Assembly: GCA_039545315.1 (NCBI GenBank)
Contig: BCIM01000005.1
Location: forward strand, 808,609-872,608
Reading direction: 5' to 3'
Source of the DNA: Kondoa malvinella
Taxonomy: Eukaryota; Basidiomycota; Agaricostilbomycetes; Agaricostilbales; Kondoaceae
Length of the DNA: 64,000 bases
This document shows positions 45,512 through 57,477 of the stretch, piece by piece. Each line of letters starts with the position of its first letter. The first letter of the stretch is position 1. The notes under the pieces were generated by a model, which made no database searches, was not told where the DNA came from, and saw only the letters and a list, made by a program, of their open reading frames with translations. The position numbers and the translations under genes were made by a program.

Positions 45512-48500
45512 TTATCGTACATGGCTGATGCCCAGAGGAGAGCTTGTGGAAGTTCGCAGACCAATCTCGGACAAGCGCGAACGCCTCTCTAATTCATTGG
45601 ATGGCGGCAAAGAGCTTGTCCTGTTTCGCTTGTATTGTGACTCTGATGGCGACGGAGGATGAGGGAAGATTCTGCTAAAATTCCCCAACGAAGTAGTCGA
45701 GGAGCCCATCGATATGCCAGAACCGCGCACCGTCGATGGAGAGATAGCACTGAGATGATGACTATGTGAAGGCGAATCGCTTGCTGCTGTCGAAACGAAG
45801 CTGTGTCGCAACGGATCTTCACGGATAGTGACTTCGGGAGATGGATTTTTGATAGATGTTGGGAAGGATGACGGCGTCGCAGCTGGAGCAATGCCGAATG
45901 TGTATTCATTCTGTGGCGACACGGGCGGACTATCGCCATCAAAGCTCATGTAGGAATACCGTTCGGGTGCCTCGGGAGATGCAGGCTCGTTCATATCAAA
46001 CTCGATGAAGGAGTTGCCGGCACTCTCGTCAGACGATCTTGTTCGTCTGAGTGCCGGCGGCCTTTCTCCTTCATCGTCGGTATCGTTCAGATCCGGTATT
46101 ATCGATGAGGCTCGCCATCGATGCTCTGCCCCAGAATTACGGATGAGTGTAGGTGAGCGTAGAACAGTGACTTCTTTGATGGGCGGTATGGAGCCAGTGC
46201 TATCATCCTTGCGATGGGATTGACTGGTCGGCCTTTCGGTTGATGGAGCGGGCAAGCGGTGGCCATTTTGCTGCCCTGCGGAAGAGGGAGCAAGATGTTT
46301 CGAAGAAGATGTCCCTGCGCTGTGACTCCGAGTCTGGCTAGCTGGCGCCAATTCCTCGTCGAGACTGGCAGAGAAGCTCTTCTCGTTTCGTAGCGGAGAT
46401 ATTCTCGGTGGTTCGTTGGAAATAGGCTTGCGTGGCAGATCATCTTCTACCCACTCGTTTGTAGTATGGGAAGTGCTCGGATCGGATCGATTCCCTGAGT
46501 CAAAGGAAAAGCGCAGAGTTGTAGGAGAAGTTGCTACGCTAGTAGAAGCCACCGCAATAGCTGTCGGAGCTGATGTCGCCGGAGGTCGAGAGTAAAACTG
46601 CACAAGAGAGCAATCAGCTCGGGATCTGAACATTGATCGTAAAGCATACCAAGTTTTGATACTCGTGTTCTCCCTCATCCATGTTCAGCACATGATCCTG
46701 CTCGCTCTCACCAGACACCCTTGAAGGAGCACTCTTCCGCCCGCTGGTCCCTCTAGATGAGTTCATACTCTGTCTGCCGGCACTGAGCGGTAACGGCGGC
46801 AGCGACCGGTCCTGATGAAAGAGTGGGTTATTGTTGTAGATAGGTAAGATCGAGTGTTGCGAAGGTAAAGCTGAAGGTGTAGCGCCTCGCATAAAGTAGC
46901 CTGTAGAGTACTGCTCCTCCGGGAAAGGGATTGGAGAAGGTTGATACCGTTGCTGCGTTTGCGGTAGGGGCAAGGGAGATGGAACGCGGCGTGTCGGTAT
47001 TGGATAGTTCCCAACAGCTGATGTACGTATAGCATGATGTTTTGAGGGCGGACTAGACACTGCCAATCGCTCAACTGAAGAATTGATTGCGGCTGAATGA
47101 TACATTGTTGCGTTCATATTGGTGCCGCTGCTGATAGCCAGACCATAGCCGACTTGTCGCCCGGAAGGAGTGAGGGATGGCACATCGCTAAAGGAAGACG
47201 AGCGCTGCCGCTGAAGACCAGGCACCTGAAGATGCGTATTGCTAGGACCCGCAATTGGCCGAGGAGACGCGCTGAAGCGGAGAAAGTCTTCATCTACTTG
47301 CGTGCCCATATCTCTACTGGCATGAGGTGCTCTACCGACAGGAGGAGGCCTTCGACCGAACCACCCGTTCTGCGCAGGCGGTCTGACCGAACTTTCGCTG
47401 TTGCTTCTCTTCCTGAAGGACCTCAAAGCTCTTGTAGGGAGGAAGAAATCACAGCTAGTGTTCATAGGTGGTGATTCGAGCCCAGGTCCAGCCGAATTAG
47501 TTCGTCTCACACCAGGTCGACTCGATGGTGGAGGTACAGGCGGATCCTCTCTTCTCTTTCTCCGCCTCTTTTGCTTCTTTCTCCTTCTCATTCCACCTCC
47601 TTCGCTCGCCCAACCATCTCGCTCTCGCTCAGCCTGAAAGTCGGCAGCTTCCCTCAACACCCTTCGCACACTAGAATTGTCCTCATCTTCCCTAGCTAAT
47701 CGAGCAGCCTTCTCTTTGAACCGCGCAGCATTGACAGGTAGTTGCTCATGATCCGAGTACTCATCTTCAGAAGATTCCCATTCGAACTTGCCTATGTTGG
47801 GCTTTGATTTCGATTTTGAGAAGGCTCGAAGAAAGGAACTTTGGGTTGCTGGAGGGGTAGGAGGACTAGTTATCGGTGGTGCGGGAAGAGGTGCATGATC
47901 TTGGTGCAAGGAGCGAATATCAGAGACTGAAGAACGCCGTTGTCTGAACACGGGTCGAATAGATGTAGGCGGATTGGGCCAGTTGGTCAAATCAGGCGAG
48001 TGATCGGATGTTCTCGATTGGGAGGACTGCTTTGACTGCTTTGAGATGGTTTGCTGCAGCATTGGAGTTGACCAGACTGAAGTCGGCGGTGTACTTGGCG
48101 ACGGGAAAGCGCGCGATTCTAGTCCTAAACTTTCGACATATGAGCCTACACGGTCGTTTGGGTTCGGCGATGCGTCTGATGAAATCCAAGGGTTGCGCAA
48201 GGCTGGGGCAGTCGACAAGGGGGAAGGCGAAAAGCGATCTCGACCTGTTGAACGCGAGTAGCTGCTCTCGACAGTGTCTGCCGTGCTGTTCATGCGACTT
48301 TGGCGCGTTGTCCGCGATTCTGCCCATTGCGAGGAATTTGTGGAATATTTTCGTGCTTGAGCATTGAAAGGGGATTCGCCTGAAAAGACCATTCCATCAG
48401 GCCATGTCCTTCACTAACCTTGCGAGATGTATTCACCTATATCGGGTACAGTTGATCTCATAGGAGCATAGTACGATTGCTGCGGCGCAGTCTTTGACCG

Positions 48501-48692
48501 TGCTCTTCTCTTTCGACCGTGCCCATGCGCGTCGCTGCTCGACTCGTCGTCTGAGCTAGTGGAATCCAACGAAGATCGTGGAGTAGGTAGAATCAGACGG
48601 ACAAGCCTGTCCATTGGGCTTGGACTTGTTTTGCCAGATTGACTTTGAGCTAGCATTGAAGCAGACGATGGTGCTGCCAGAGTTTGAGCCAT
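45512..48692 (-). CDS. Large Ser/Pro-rich disordered protein, unrecognised
   Basis: Exons 48419-48692, 46650-48379, 45512-46597 (1029 aa). The intron 48380-48418 is only 39 nt. Not recognised. Nearly the whole protein is low-complexity, rich in Ser, Pro, Arg and Gln, with polybasic patches (RRRKKQKRRRKRRED) and acidic patches (EWESSEDEYSDHEQ). No membrane segment or catalytic motif is visible. Such composition is usual for cortical, cytoskeletal or regulatory phosphoproteins, but that is inference. It converges with alpha-COP: 118 bp between stop codons. Confidence 0.75.
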
Positions 48693-49223
48693 GACGATCT
48701 GCGGGAGCTTGTGGCTCTCCAAGCACCAAGCAGAACAGCCTCTTGCTTACTTCGTTAAGCCAGAAGGCAACGTTCCGAATCTTCGAACAAGCTGCAGGTG
48801 ACGGAGATGAAATTGCCCGGATCACGCGGCTCTCTGACCAGAGAAATGAAGACTTGAGATGATCGGCTTGTATGATATCTTCCGAGAGGTTCAGAACTGT
48901 CTACAGCGATATAAGCGCAGCGGTCTTGTCAAAGATCGTTTCAGGTCAAGATGAATTGCGAACGAGATGTGAAATGTCCAACGTCGGCTGCGCGTAATCT
49001 CACAGTCCTGTAGTGATCAGGATATGCGCATGAATGCTTGCATTGTGTACACAAAACTTTCCCTAGACCCGATCTACCGCGCGCCCTATCAAGCAAAGAG
49101 CCCACGCGACTGCCTTTCTTTTGCTTCACGTGCGAAGCCTATTTGAGAAGGTCAGAGACATGCTTGCTCAAAAAGTACGACGTTGTCTTTCTCGACATCT
49201 GCTGCTTGTCAGTCTTTGCTGCC
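48693..49223. other. Intergenic upstream of disordered-protein gene
   Basis: About 530 bp to the stop codon of the M20 gene; no gene or RNA seen. Confidence 0.5.
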
Positions 49224-51217
49224 TTACATTGTACACTGACGGACCTCCGAATAGTAAGACTCGTCCTGCCACATGTCAGCGGCGATGCACTCGACAGCAT
49301 CGTCGAAGACTCACTATGACAGCTTTGATGCCAGCGAGCGCTATCGCAGTTGCCGCCCGAAGGGTGTTGTCATGTGCTTCTTGACTTGCAGCGGAATCAG
49401 CGAAAGCAGCTGTGTGATTACCGCCATCAGGCCCTTGCGTCGGAATCTGCCATAGCCATCAGCCAACAGCGCTCCTCCGGGTTGACGAGAGCTTGCCTCA
49501 AACATTGGGTGCAAAGCGGGCAATTCGTGCGACACATTGCCCTATTCGATCATCAGTTGGATGTTTATTATAGCATAGTAGACCCACGAAGTCTGTAAGT
49601 CCTATCAATTCTGTCCTGGCATGATCTCCCACAGCCATCAGAACTGGATGGCCATGAGTTTCCATATAATCTGAATAAGTTGTTGCGAGCACATCATTGA
49701 TACGAAGATTCTTGATCGCCTACTACACTGTTAGCCCGTATCCTGATACTAGTGAGAGCAGGACTGACAGCCGTCCAGGTAATGCTGGCTTGACAACCAG
49801 AAGCCATAGCACCGCTTTGCAAACAATTCTCAACCCGACTTTGCAACTCTAGCAAGCGCCTGTACTCGATGGACTGACAGGCGTATTAGTTCACGTCTGT
49901 CGAGCATCACTCCAACTCACTCGGACGATAGACTTGATCGTGCAGGCGTCCGGAATGACTATCGGATCATATAAAGTAAGCTGGTGCATACAAGACAAGG
50001 CATGGCTTACCATTGACTGCAGAATCTTCAGGCAGGTATATCACCGCTTGTACGCTATCGGTGGGCAAAAGTTCTTGTCGCATTACCGAGATCGCGTTGT
50101 ATGCTGTGACAGCAGCATCGAGCGCGTTGATACCTTCAGCTGGAGCAACCGACGCGTGTGCGGCACTAAAATCTGTCAGCTGGACCGAATCAAACGAATA
50201 GAGGCTCACTGCCCAGTGTATTTGCATTCGACCTGGATCAGGCTGTGTGTAGTGGAGATATGATCCAAAGGTGCAGGATGAATCATGAGGCATAGGTCCA
50301 TCTTTTGTACACTCAACATGAGAATACTGGCGAGCACTGGTCCTAACCTGCTTGTAAGCTCCCGCTGCGATCTATGAACGAATGTCAGTCTACCAAAGCA
50401 GCATCTCTTGACAAACCCACTAGCTTGGGCTTGCCGCTTATGACTATATCTTTAGTTAGTACGAACAGTGTGAGCAAGCTCAGGTCCACATACCTTCTTC
50501 CGCTGGTGTTCCAAGTAGGACGACTTTGCCTGGAAGATCATACTAGTACCGCGTTAGCTACTAAGTTGATGTTTGTACGATGAACTTCACCTTTTCCAGT
50601 ACGTAGGCAGACGCTATAGCAGCTAAATGAAAGAGCAGTCTCAGTAGAGCAGATCTTGTTATTCGACCTTGCTCACCTGCCACACCGCCTATAGCGATCA
50701 GATTGTGACCGCAGCTGTCATCGGGTAGATGTCAGCATGAATTAGAGGATAGCGGCATGCAACATACGCGTGACCGATCCGAGGTAGCGCGTCATACTCA
50801 GAGTTGTAACCTACAGTCCGACCGCCTTGCTTGTGCTCATATATAGCTTCCCATGCAGTGTTCAGACCGTAAGCGTGAGGGGTGACTTTGAATCCTGTAG
50901 ATACACTTAGCGTACCCGCCTGACCATTGGGAGATAGATCACCTGGCTGGTCCCGCATGAAACCGACCAAAGCATCGTGAGCATGATGCTCCTTCCAAGC
51001 AACCTCCGGCTGTGTAGCAAAGACTTTTAATTTGACGGAAACATCTTCCACGCGAACGTACATGATGATGAAATCCAGGCTTAGCCTTCTGAGGTCTTTG
51101 CTCAGCGAATTGATTTTGGAAGAAAGACTGTGAAGCTGTCAAGAAGACTATTGAATTGCCAATAACGACGTACGTAGCCTCGACATCGTTCATGAAGGAG
51201 GAAGAACGAGACGGCAT
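49224..51217 (-). CDS. M20 peptidase / amidohydrolase (PM20D2-like), apparent frameshift
   Basis: Seventeen exons between 51174-51217 and 49224-49265. Visible M20 features: PEVAWKEHHAHDALVGFM, metal-site GYNSEYDALPRIGHACGHN, GTPAEE, dimerisation domain with PAEGINALDAAVTAYNAIS, and GNVSHELPALHPMFE followed by GGNHTAAFADSAASQEAH. The enzyme probably hydrolyses a dipeptide or N-acyl amino acid. Exon 2 (51062-51127) reads SKINSLSKDLRRLSLDF, as expected for the family, but joins the next exon one base out of frame; I could find no splice choice that repairs it. The intron 49447-49496 has a GC donor. The C-terminal exon is the least certain. Could be an intact gene with a sequence error, or a recent pseudogene. 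Confidence 0.75.
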
Positions 51218-52060
51218 CACTCAAGCAAGATTGGGTAGAGTAAGGAGAACCGAAGCAAGCTACGGAAGGTAGAGAAGAAGCTGGCGTAGGTGAAAGGCGG
51301 CACAGCACGCATTAGGTCACAGCAGCAGTGGCATAAGTACACTGCCTTGATGCATGAGCACGGAGTCTAGTAGGAGATATGAATGCAAAGTCGCCATAGC
51401 TGAGATAGGACTTGCACGATACGACTGAAGTTGACCAGCAGGAGAAGCGTCTGGCAAAATATGGGCTTCACTGCCAGATCTCTTCCCTTTGGTTGCAACA
51501 ATCATGTCCTCGAAATGCTGAACCGCCTTGCTCGCTCATGTCGTCTTCTCCGTGTGAATGGAAAGGCTCTCTTGTTAGCTGAACAGCCTATCCATCTCGC
51601 CATTTAACTTGATCGACGCTGCGAAAGAACTTCGAGTCGATTGTCTTGTTCATGTCACTTTCTCCGACGTTCATACTACAGACAACTCAACAGCCGTTAT
51701 TATGCGCTCCTGCTTTGACTCTGGTGCTTTGACTTCAACTCGAAAGCCGCAATCTTGTTCCATGCGTATCAGCGACCGTGCACCTATATCAGACGTCTTG
51801 TTTTCCCTTCAGCACAACTGTCTGTCACGCACGCAAGCAGCAGACCTTTGCCTGGGCTGGTCTGCCAAAGTTGAAAACGCCCAAAGACTCGACATAGTGC
51901 TTTGGTATTGTCTTGGACGGGATCGCTAGTCGCATGGCTTATCTGCAATAGCGCACGGATTGCTCCTCGGCAGTAACAGGCCCAGATACCAGCGCGAGGG
52001 ATCTCTCTTGCTTCTCTTATCTTCAACCGATCTTCTCATTCACTACTCTTTCGCTGCGGC
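51218..52060. other. Divergent upstream region of M20 and DUF6534-like genes
   Basis: About 840 bp. A minus-strand frame at 51317-51505 and a plus-strand frame at 51609-51929 are open but unrecognised and were not called as genes. Confidence 0.45.
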
Positions 52061-53631
52061 ATGTCGAGGGAAATCACATCCGACGTGCGCTATACTGCCA
52101 TCACTTACTTGATTGGCAATGTGCTGGTCGTCTGCCTTGGTTCCGCTTTGGCATCTGTTTCGATTCGATATGCTCTTTCCGATAGAACGCTATTGAAGAC
52201 AACCATGCGCATAGGATCTGCTTTTCTCGCTATCCATGTCGTCCTGGCATTCGTCGATACTATGTGAGCTTCTACCAGTCTTACACGGCTGTACTGACGC
52301 TACTTTAGACGGGTCTTCGGGAACGGATTTGGGCAGCTGACCGTCCTGGATTTGTCCCCAGTCTGTAAGTCCTATTCTCTCATGCGGTATCTTTGATATG
52401 CTCAGGCTTGAAATCAAATAGTCGTCGCAAACATGATAATTGGAGCTTGCATGGCAGCTATTGTTCAAAGCTTTTATTCCTGGAGGGCATACATCCTGCT
52501 CGGCCGTCGGATCTGGCTCCTCGTGCTGCTGTAAGCTCGAGCTTCGTGAGTAGATTTTCGTCCGCTCATTCCGCCTTTTGCCCATCTTCAGGTCACTGTT
52601 AGTCCGGCTTTGCCTTTGCTGCAACCGTTACAGCGCACATAATGGAACTCACAAGCAACAGCCCGGCCCTTTTCCAGACCAATGGCGGCAGTTTGCAAGC
52701 TTTTGTGCTGCTTAGACTACCATACGTGAGCGCTTCTTGACCTTCATGTGCAAGGAGATTGAAGGACATGCGCAGATCGCGGCTATAGCTATTGATGCTG
52801 TCCTTTGCTTTCTTACTTTACTGGCTTTGCATCAAGCTCGCTCAATGGGATCTTCAGAAGGGCGAGTCTCCTTACCAATGGCGAAATACAGTCTGACGAG
52901 CTCTCTAGCGTTGGGATGTGAGTATCTATCGGTTGATCGAAGGACTGCACTCAAGCTTGAGCAGGGTCATCAAACGCCTGGTTGTGTTGACCGTGACGAG
53001 CAATGGCCTTACCACAATCTTCTTTGTCATACTCCTCATCTTGTCTTTTCAATCTCCAGGCGTCTGTAAGTACCCTTTCCATTGATATCTGTGCGAGCCT
53101 TACCAATCAACAGTCTGGTCTTTGACACTGGCAAGCGGAGATGCATACATGTTTACTCTGCTGTGCTGGCTATACGCACGAAGGTCTAATGGCGAAAGCA
53201 CTTCTCGTCAAGCTATCACTCACTCACAAGGAGCACCGAAGAAGTCTCAGCGTTTTGATATTCAACCCACCCCAGTGCGTATGACTTGCTGTCTTCTCCC
53301 TAGGCTAACTGTGATTTAGTCCTTCGCTGGTGCTATTGCGAGCACGAGACTCGAGTGTATCGTAGCAAAGAAGAAGAGGAAGGAACATCACTTTATGAGC
53401 TGGAAGAGTACAATTAGACGGACATCGCTGAAGGGTTTCGTCGAGGTTCAGAAGATCAGTGCTCTAGAGCATTTAGTCAGCATAAATTCATATGTACACT
53501 GGCTGCTCATGGAACTTGTCAGCTGTCGACTCTTTCACCGAAACCTTGAGGTTGTCTCACCTTTACAAACAGCTCTGTCAGCACAAGATGCCAGCTTGGA
53601 CGATAATGCCAGGCCCTTCGACTCGAAATGA
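52061..53631 (+). CDS. DUF6534-like multi-pass membrane protein, model partly uncertain
   Basis: Firm exons: 52061-52263, 52309-52364, 52422-52530; then coding blocks at about 52610-52730, 52787-52920, 52968-53066, 53114-53274 and 53320-53631. Hydrophobic segments in order: LIGNVLVVCLGSALASV, SAFLAIHVVLAFVDTI, VANMIIGACMAAIVQSFYSW, IWLLVLL, AAIAIDAVLCFLTLLAL, TVTSNGLTTIFFVILLIL. The layout, including VIKRLVVLTVTSNGLTT before helix 6 and a Ser-rich cytoplasmic tail, matches the seven-helix DUF6534-type proteins abundant in basidiomycetes, whose role is unknown. The exon 3/4 and exon 5/6 junctions do not keep phase with the obvious splice sites, so a frameshift or unusual site is possible. Confidence 0.6.
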
Positions 53632-53825
53632 TCAACCGGAACAACTTCGGTATGGGAAACTCTGCCTTGCGCAGTGCTATAAGCATCACGACTACTCTCA
53701 AGACTACTCTGAAGTCTGCTCCGTGGCTGCCATACCCAGGCTCTTGTCGCGTGACATAGGAAGCATGATTCTCGAGAATTCAAAGGTGCCCAACAAGACT
53801 CCCTCTGAGCCCTTATCTGCCTCTG

Positions 53826-54035
53826 TTATCTGTACTCGTTGCGCTTTCCGTCGAGGGCGAGCCGTCGTAGCTCTTCAAGATCTGCCTCAATGATCTTGGT
53901 TGGACTGTATCCCTTTGTACGTCTCCGGCAATTGAAACATTCCTCAGACGACTCGATGTACTCTTCTTGCCATTGTCGTGATGAGAATGACTTTCGCAAT
54001 CCAGCTGGAAGCGATCTCTTTTCTTTAACTGTCAT
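53826..54035 (-). CDS. Possible small protein (69 aa), unrecognised
   Basis: Single open frame starting MTVKEKRSLPAGLRKSFSSR, with a cysteine pair in EECFNCRRRT and a charged helical end EADLEELRRLALDGKRNE. A second ATG lies just upstream. Codon choice and composition look like coding, and the start is only 29 bp from the divergent gene at 54065. No family recognised; it could be chance or a first exon. Confidence 0.35.
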   Translation of the reverse strand: MTVKEKRSLPAGLRKSFSSRQWQEEYIESSEECFNCRRRTKGYSPTKIIEADLEELRRLALDGKRNEYR

Positions 54036-54064
54036 CATCTCGACTAAATCTTACTCATCCCATC

Positions 54065-55658
54065 ATGGCCGCCCAGCACCGAAATCCTTGTACGGTTGCT
54101 GAGAATACATATCTCTGTCTTTTCCTGATCGACCTATAGCCCCGCCAGTCGCATCTTCTGCATCTTTCGCTCGTCGCAGCCCTACGCCTGTGAAGCCGGA
54201 ACTAGAAGTCGTCGAGGACCACGATGGAATCACTAACGTTCATGTAAGTCTTCGCCATCATCTCTTCCCAGTACAGTGGCTGATCTGACGTCTAGTCATT
54301 CATCCAGATGCTCGGCACGCATGCCAGGCTTGGTATGATAGTCAATAATCATGCTGTGCGTTTAAGCTCGCCTTGCGGCAAATTTGAAGCCTGGTCTGTT
54401 CCTTCCGCAACACAAGAACAGCTCCAAGCTGCTCTGTACAAAATACTTGTACATATACGTTTGTGCCAAGCCCAAGGTGATACTGTCTGCGCCCAAGCTG
54501 GTTCTGCGCCCGTGCCTTCTGCCGAATCGGTGCTGGTATGCGTGTCTCTTGCCAATATACTATCTGGCTCTGATTCTTGATACAGCAAAGGGTGAAGGAT
54601 GCTAGCATTCCGAACCGCCTGCAAGCAGTACAGGTGTCTCGCCAACGACTAGACGTAGACCTAACGAGATTGAAAGTTCAAGAGAGTCCTGCTTGGGCGG
54701 CAATCCAACAGGAAGCAACGAAGCTGGTGAGCTTTGATCAGCTTCAGTGACTACAGCTGCCAAACTAAAAATGCTGTTCAGTTCAAGCCAAGAAGACTCG
54801 ACGGTTATATGGTAGCCAAACTACATTCGCCCTGCGTTACAGAGGTAGCTGCACTGTTTGGACATTCGGGCTATCAAAGCTACCAATTCCGTCTCGAGGC
54901 CGACAAGACAGCTGCGCTCATGCATGTTCTCGACGCATTTCGAAAACACATCTTCGGACAAGAAGGCGAAGGCGGGGTTACACGAGAATTACATGGCCGG
55001 AAGATTCAAGCATGTGCCGACGTCGCGTGCAAGGCACTCGCTTCAGGTCAGCGATGGGAGCTATTGCGAGTAAGTTTTCCCCTTTCGAATTCACTTACTT
55101 GAACCGCTGATATAGGAGGTAGCTCAGCATCCGAGACATTTCTCTTAAGGCTGAACATGCTATGCTTGAAGAGGCTGTGCTATCGGTCGATGTCACTCGC
55201 AGTATGAGGGATCATTCTCAGCCGCCTCCTCATGAAATTTCCGCAAGGCCTAACCTTCCAATTCGTGCTACGGAGAAATTCGATGCCAGCCAAGTAAGCA
55301 CCCAACTCTTGATATGTGCAGAGCTAATGGCAAGCAGGTGGTCCAGGTTACCTCACACACCGAGCATGGGCCTCGAGCTGTCTACGTGACAATCTTCCCG
55401 CCTTGCGCGACAGCCATTCCGGGCGTCCACAACAGCTCAATGCAAGCTCGATGGTACCTAGACGATCGCAACGCTCAAGAAACCCAACTGAAAGGCTTGC
55501 TTTCTCGCCTGCAGAAGCATTGCCACGGTCTTCCAACGAAACCAGCGTGCCCAAAGGAGGCCTGTCAGCCGCTGCGTGACGATAACGCTTGGAACACACG
55601 CAGGGTTAGAGCAATCCTTGCTCTCCAAGCTGAATACGTTCTTGACGGCGCACTGTAG
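54065..55658 (+). CDS. Unrecognised multi-exon protein (429 aa)
   Basis: Exons 54065-54089, 54140-54243, 54296-54535, 54586-54726, 54782-55069, 55123-55293, 55338-55658, all in phase. A short Pro/Ser-rich N-terminus ending PVKPELEVVEDHDGIT is followed by mostly helical sequence: MLGTHARLGMIVNNHAVRL, GKFEAWSVPSATQEQLQAAL, RLDVDLTRLKVQESPAWAAI, FRLEADKTAALMHVLDAFRK. I considered a Mediator subunit (Med17-like) because of the helical layout but cannot support it. The ATG at 54065 has a good context (ATCATGGCC); further 5' exons are possible. Confidence 0.65.
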
Positions 55659-55840
55659 GATCAGCTCAAGCAAGACATCCTCAACAAGGTGCAAGCGCAA
55701 CGGCTGATGTGATGTACTCAGATACAACTAGTTGGCTTTGCTGTATGCAATTCTATGCTATGCTGTACTTTACAGATGAGATAGCCGCAAGTCCTTCCGA
55801 ACTATGACCTACTGCTAACGATACCATCTCGACCTGTCCA

Positions 55841-56977
55841 ATGGCAGACGCAAACATCTGCTACCAGCTTCGCGAAGATGCCTTGCTAGCACTACGAGAC
55901 CTGCCTCGAATCCTAGACAAATATGCTTGGGATGCATTCCACGTCGACAAGCTCGCTGAAGAAGCATACAGAGAATGGACAGACGCACATGTAGACGTGA
56001 TTGCGCCTAGACGGGTGACGCTCATCTCTGATGCTGTGCGACGGTCTTGCACATCACCGAGGCAGACACCTTCTCAGTTTCCAGAGGACGAACGTGAGGT
56101 ACTACGCTTCAGGCTTCGTCACAGATCTCATAATAGAGTTATAGTGGAGGACGGCCTGCAATATACACTAGCGAATCTGCTGCGGGATATGAAAGTGATA
56201 GAATGCAGCGAAGGAATAGGCTCTGTGCCATACATTTCCGAAACAGTCAGACCTTTCTCCTGACCAGTACCTCACCTAGCTAACTCGTTGTCACACAGTC
56301 ACCCAGCTTCAGAGACCACATGGCCTCGCTCAGACAAGCGCAAGATCAAAAGGAGTACGACCGCATGACGCACACTCCTATTCGCAAAGGTCTCTTCTAC
56401 TCTACCGAACGAGTGTCCTTCAAGTCCCGCAAGGAAGACCAAGAGTGGAAACAAGCTAAGAAGGAGATTGGCGCCGTCATCAATGTTCTTGCTTCTATGA
56501 TGGCTGTTGCGACTGCTGCTTGGTGGGCGAGCGGGAATGCTTCTCCTCTGACTGTATGATCCACACTGGCTGTCTGCGTCTGCGCTAAGTTTTCCATCAG
56601 AAACTCTGCTTCGCTATGGGCTCGTCTATATTTATTGGAGCAGCGGAAACATTCCTCTACATCCGCTTCTTTTCTCGAAATGACCCTTCCAGACCCAAAA
56701 GGAAGCGCAGTCGGAAGCCTCTCAGCGTGAGCTTCTTGTCCGCTCTGAGTGTAATGTGCTGAAAGTCTTTCAGCTTAAGAAGATGCTCAAATCTGAGCCA
56801 CCAATCACAGTCGAGCAGCAGCGACGTATGACGAGTCCTCTGAGTGGGGAACCGAAAGAGCGACCTCAACTGTCGAGAACACCTTCAGCGCGAAAGATGA
56901 GAAGCGATGCCATGCGCAAACGCGCAATAACGAGATGCATGCAAAGGTCAGGCAGCGAGTGGTCTGGAAGTGAATGA
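55841..56977 (+). CDS. VMA12: V-ATPase assembly factor Vma12 (TMEM199-like)
   Basis: Exons 55841-56245, 56299-56553, 56601-56726, 56774-56977 (329 aa). Vma12 with Vma22 assembles the V0 sector of the vacuolar ATPase in the ER. The soluble N-terminus ends in the family core PSFRDHMASLRQAQDQKEYD and KKEIGAVINVLASMMAVATA, followed by two membrane helices (to AAWWASG; CFAMGSSIFIGAAETFLYIR) and a basic cytoplasmic tail. The last exon extends the tail beyond what many homologues have. Identification rests on the middle region and helix layout. Confidence 0.78.
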
Positions 56978-57063
56978 ATAGGGAGGACATTGTTAGTCAC
57001 ACGGATGTAGTTCAGTTGTATAGATTTCATTGCATAATCACTTCAGACCTTTCGACCTATGCC

Positions 57064-57417
57064 TTAGACGTGCTGCGTGATGCCAATCATGCCCATACCC
57101 ACCAGACCCGTTGAGAACATGCCAAAATGCCAATGCAAGTAAATAGGGTATATCAAGATGAATAGGTGATGCCAAGTGGAAACATGCTACAGAAAGGTTA
57201 GTTTACAAAGTAACGTTTGCTTCTTGCCTTTGCTACATTCAAAGCTGGGGAACTCTTTCTTGCTCCTTACCTTAGGGCGTTGGTGCCGGATGTAGAAAGC
57301 TGGAGTAAATGACAGGGGCAGAATCACAAAGTTCGAAGAGAAAGTTGGATTACCGAGGTAGCTTTTGGAAGCACGACATCGGCAAAGACTGAGGCGCAGA
57401 GCCAGGCAGATAGCCAT
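57064..57417 (-). CDS. Small protein (71 aa), possible membrane protein, unrecognised
   Basis: Exons 57354-57417, 57271-57299, 57064-57186, in phase across introns of 54 and 84 nt. Starts MAICLALRLSLCRCRASKSY, then FYIRHQRPKHVSTWHHLFIL, a hydrophobic segment and the end GMFSTGLVGMGMIGITQHV. One or two membrane passes and a basic N-terminus suggest a small mitochondrial or ER protein, but I recognise no family. Each exon is too short to be found by a length cutoff. Starts 60 bp after the stop of the upstream gene on the same strand. Confidence 0.5.
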
Positions 57418-57477
57418 TGCGAGCGAGGACGTGTTTGAGACGAGATGCAGACCGCAAGACAGACTTCTTGAACGAGG

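Noticed and set aside
54065..55658. Mediator subunit Med17
   Set aside because: Only a general helical layout suggested it; no motif I can point to.
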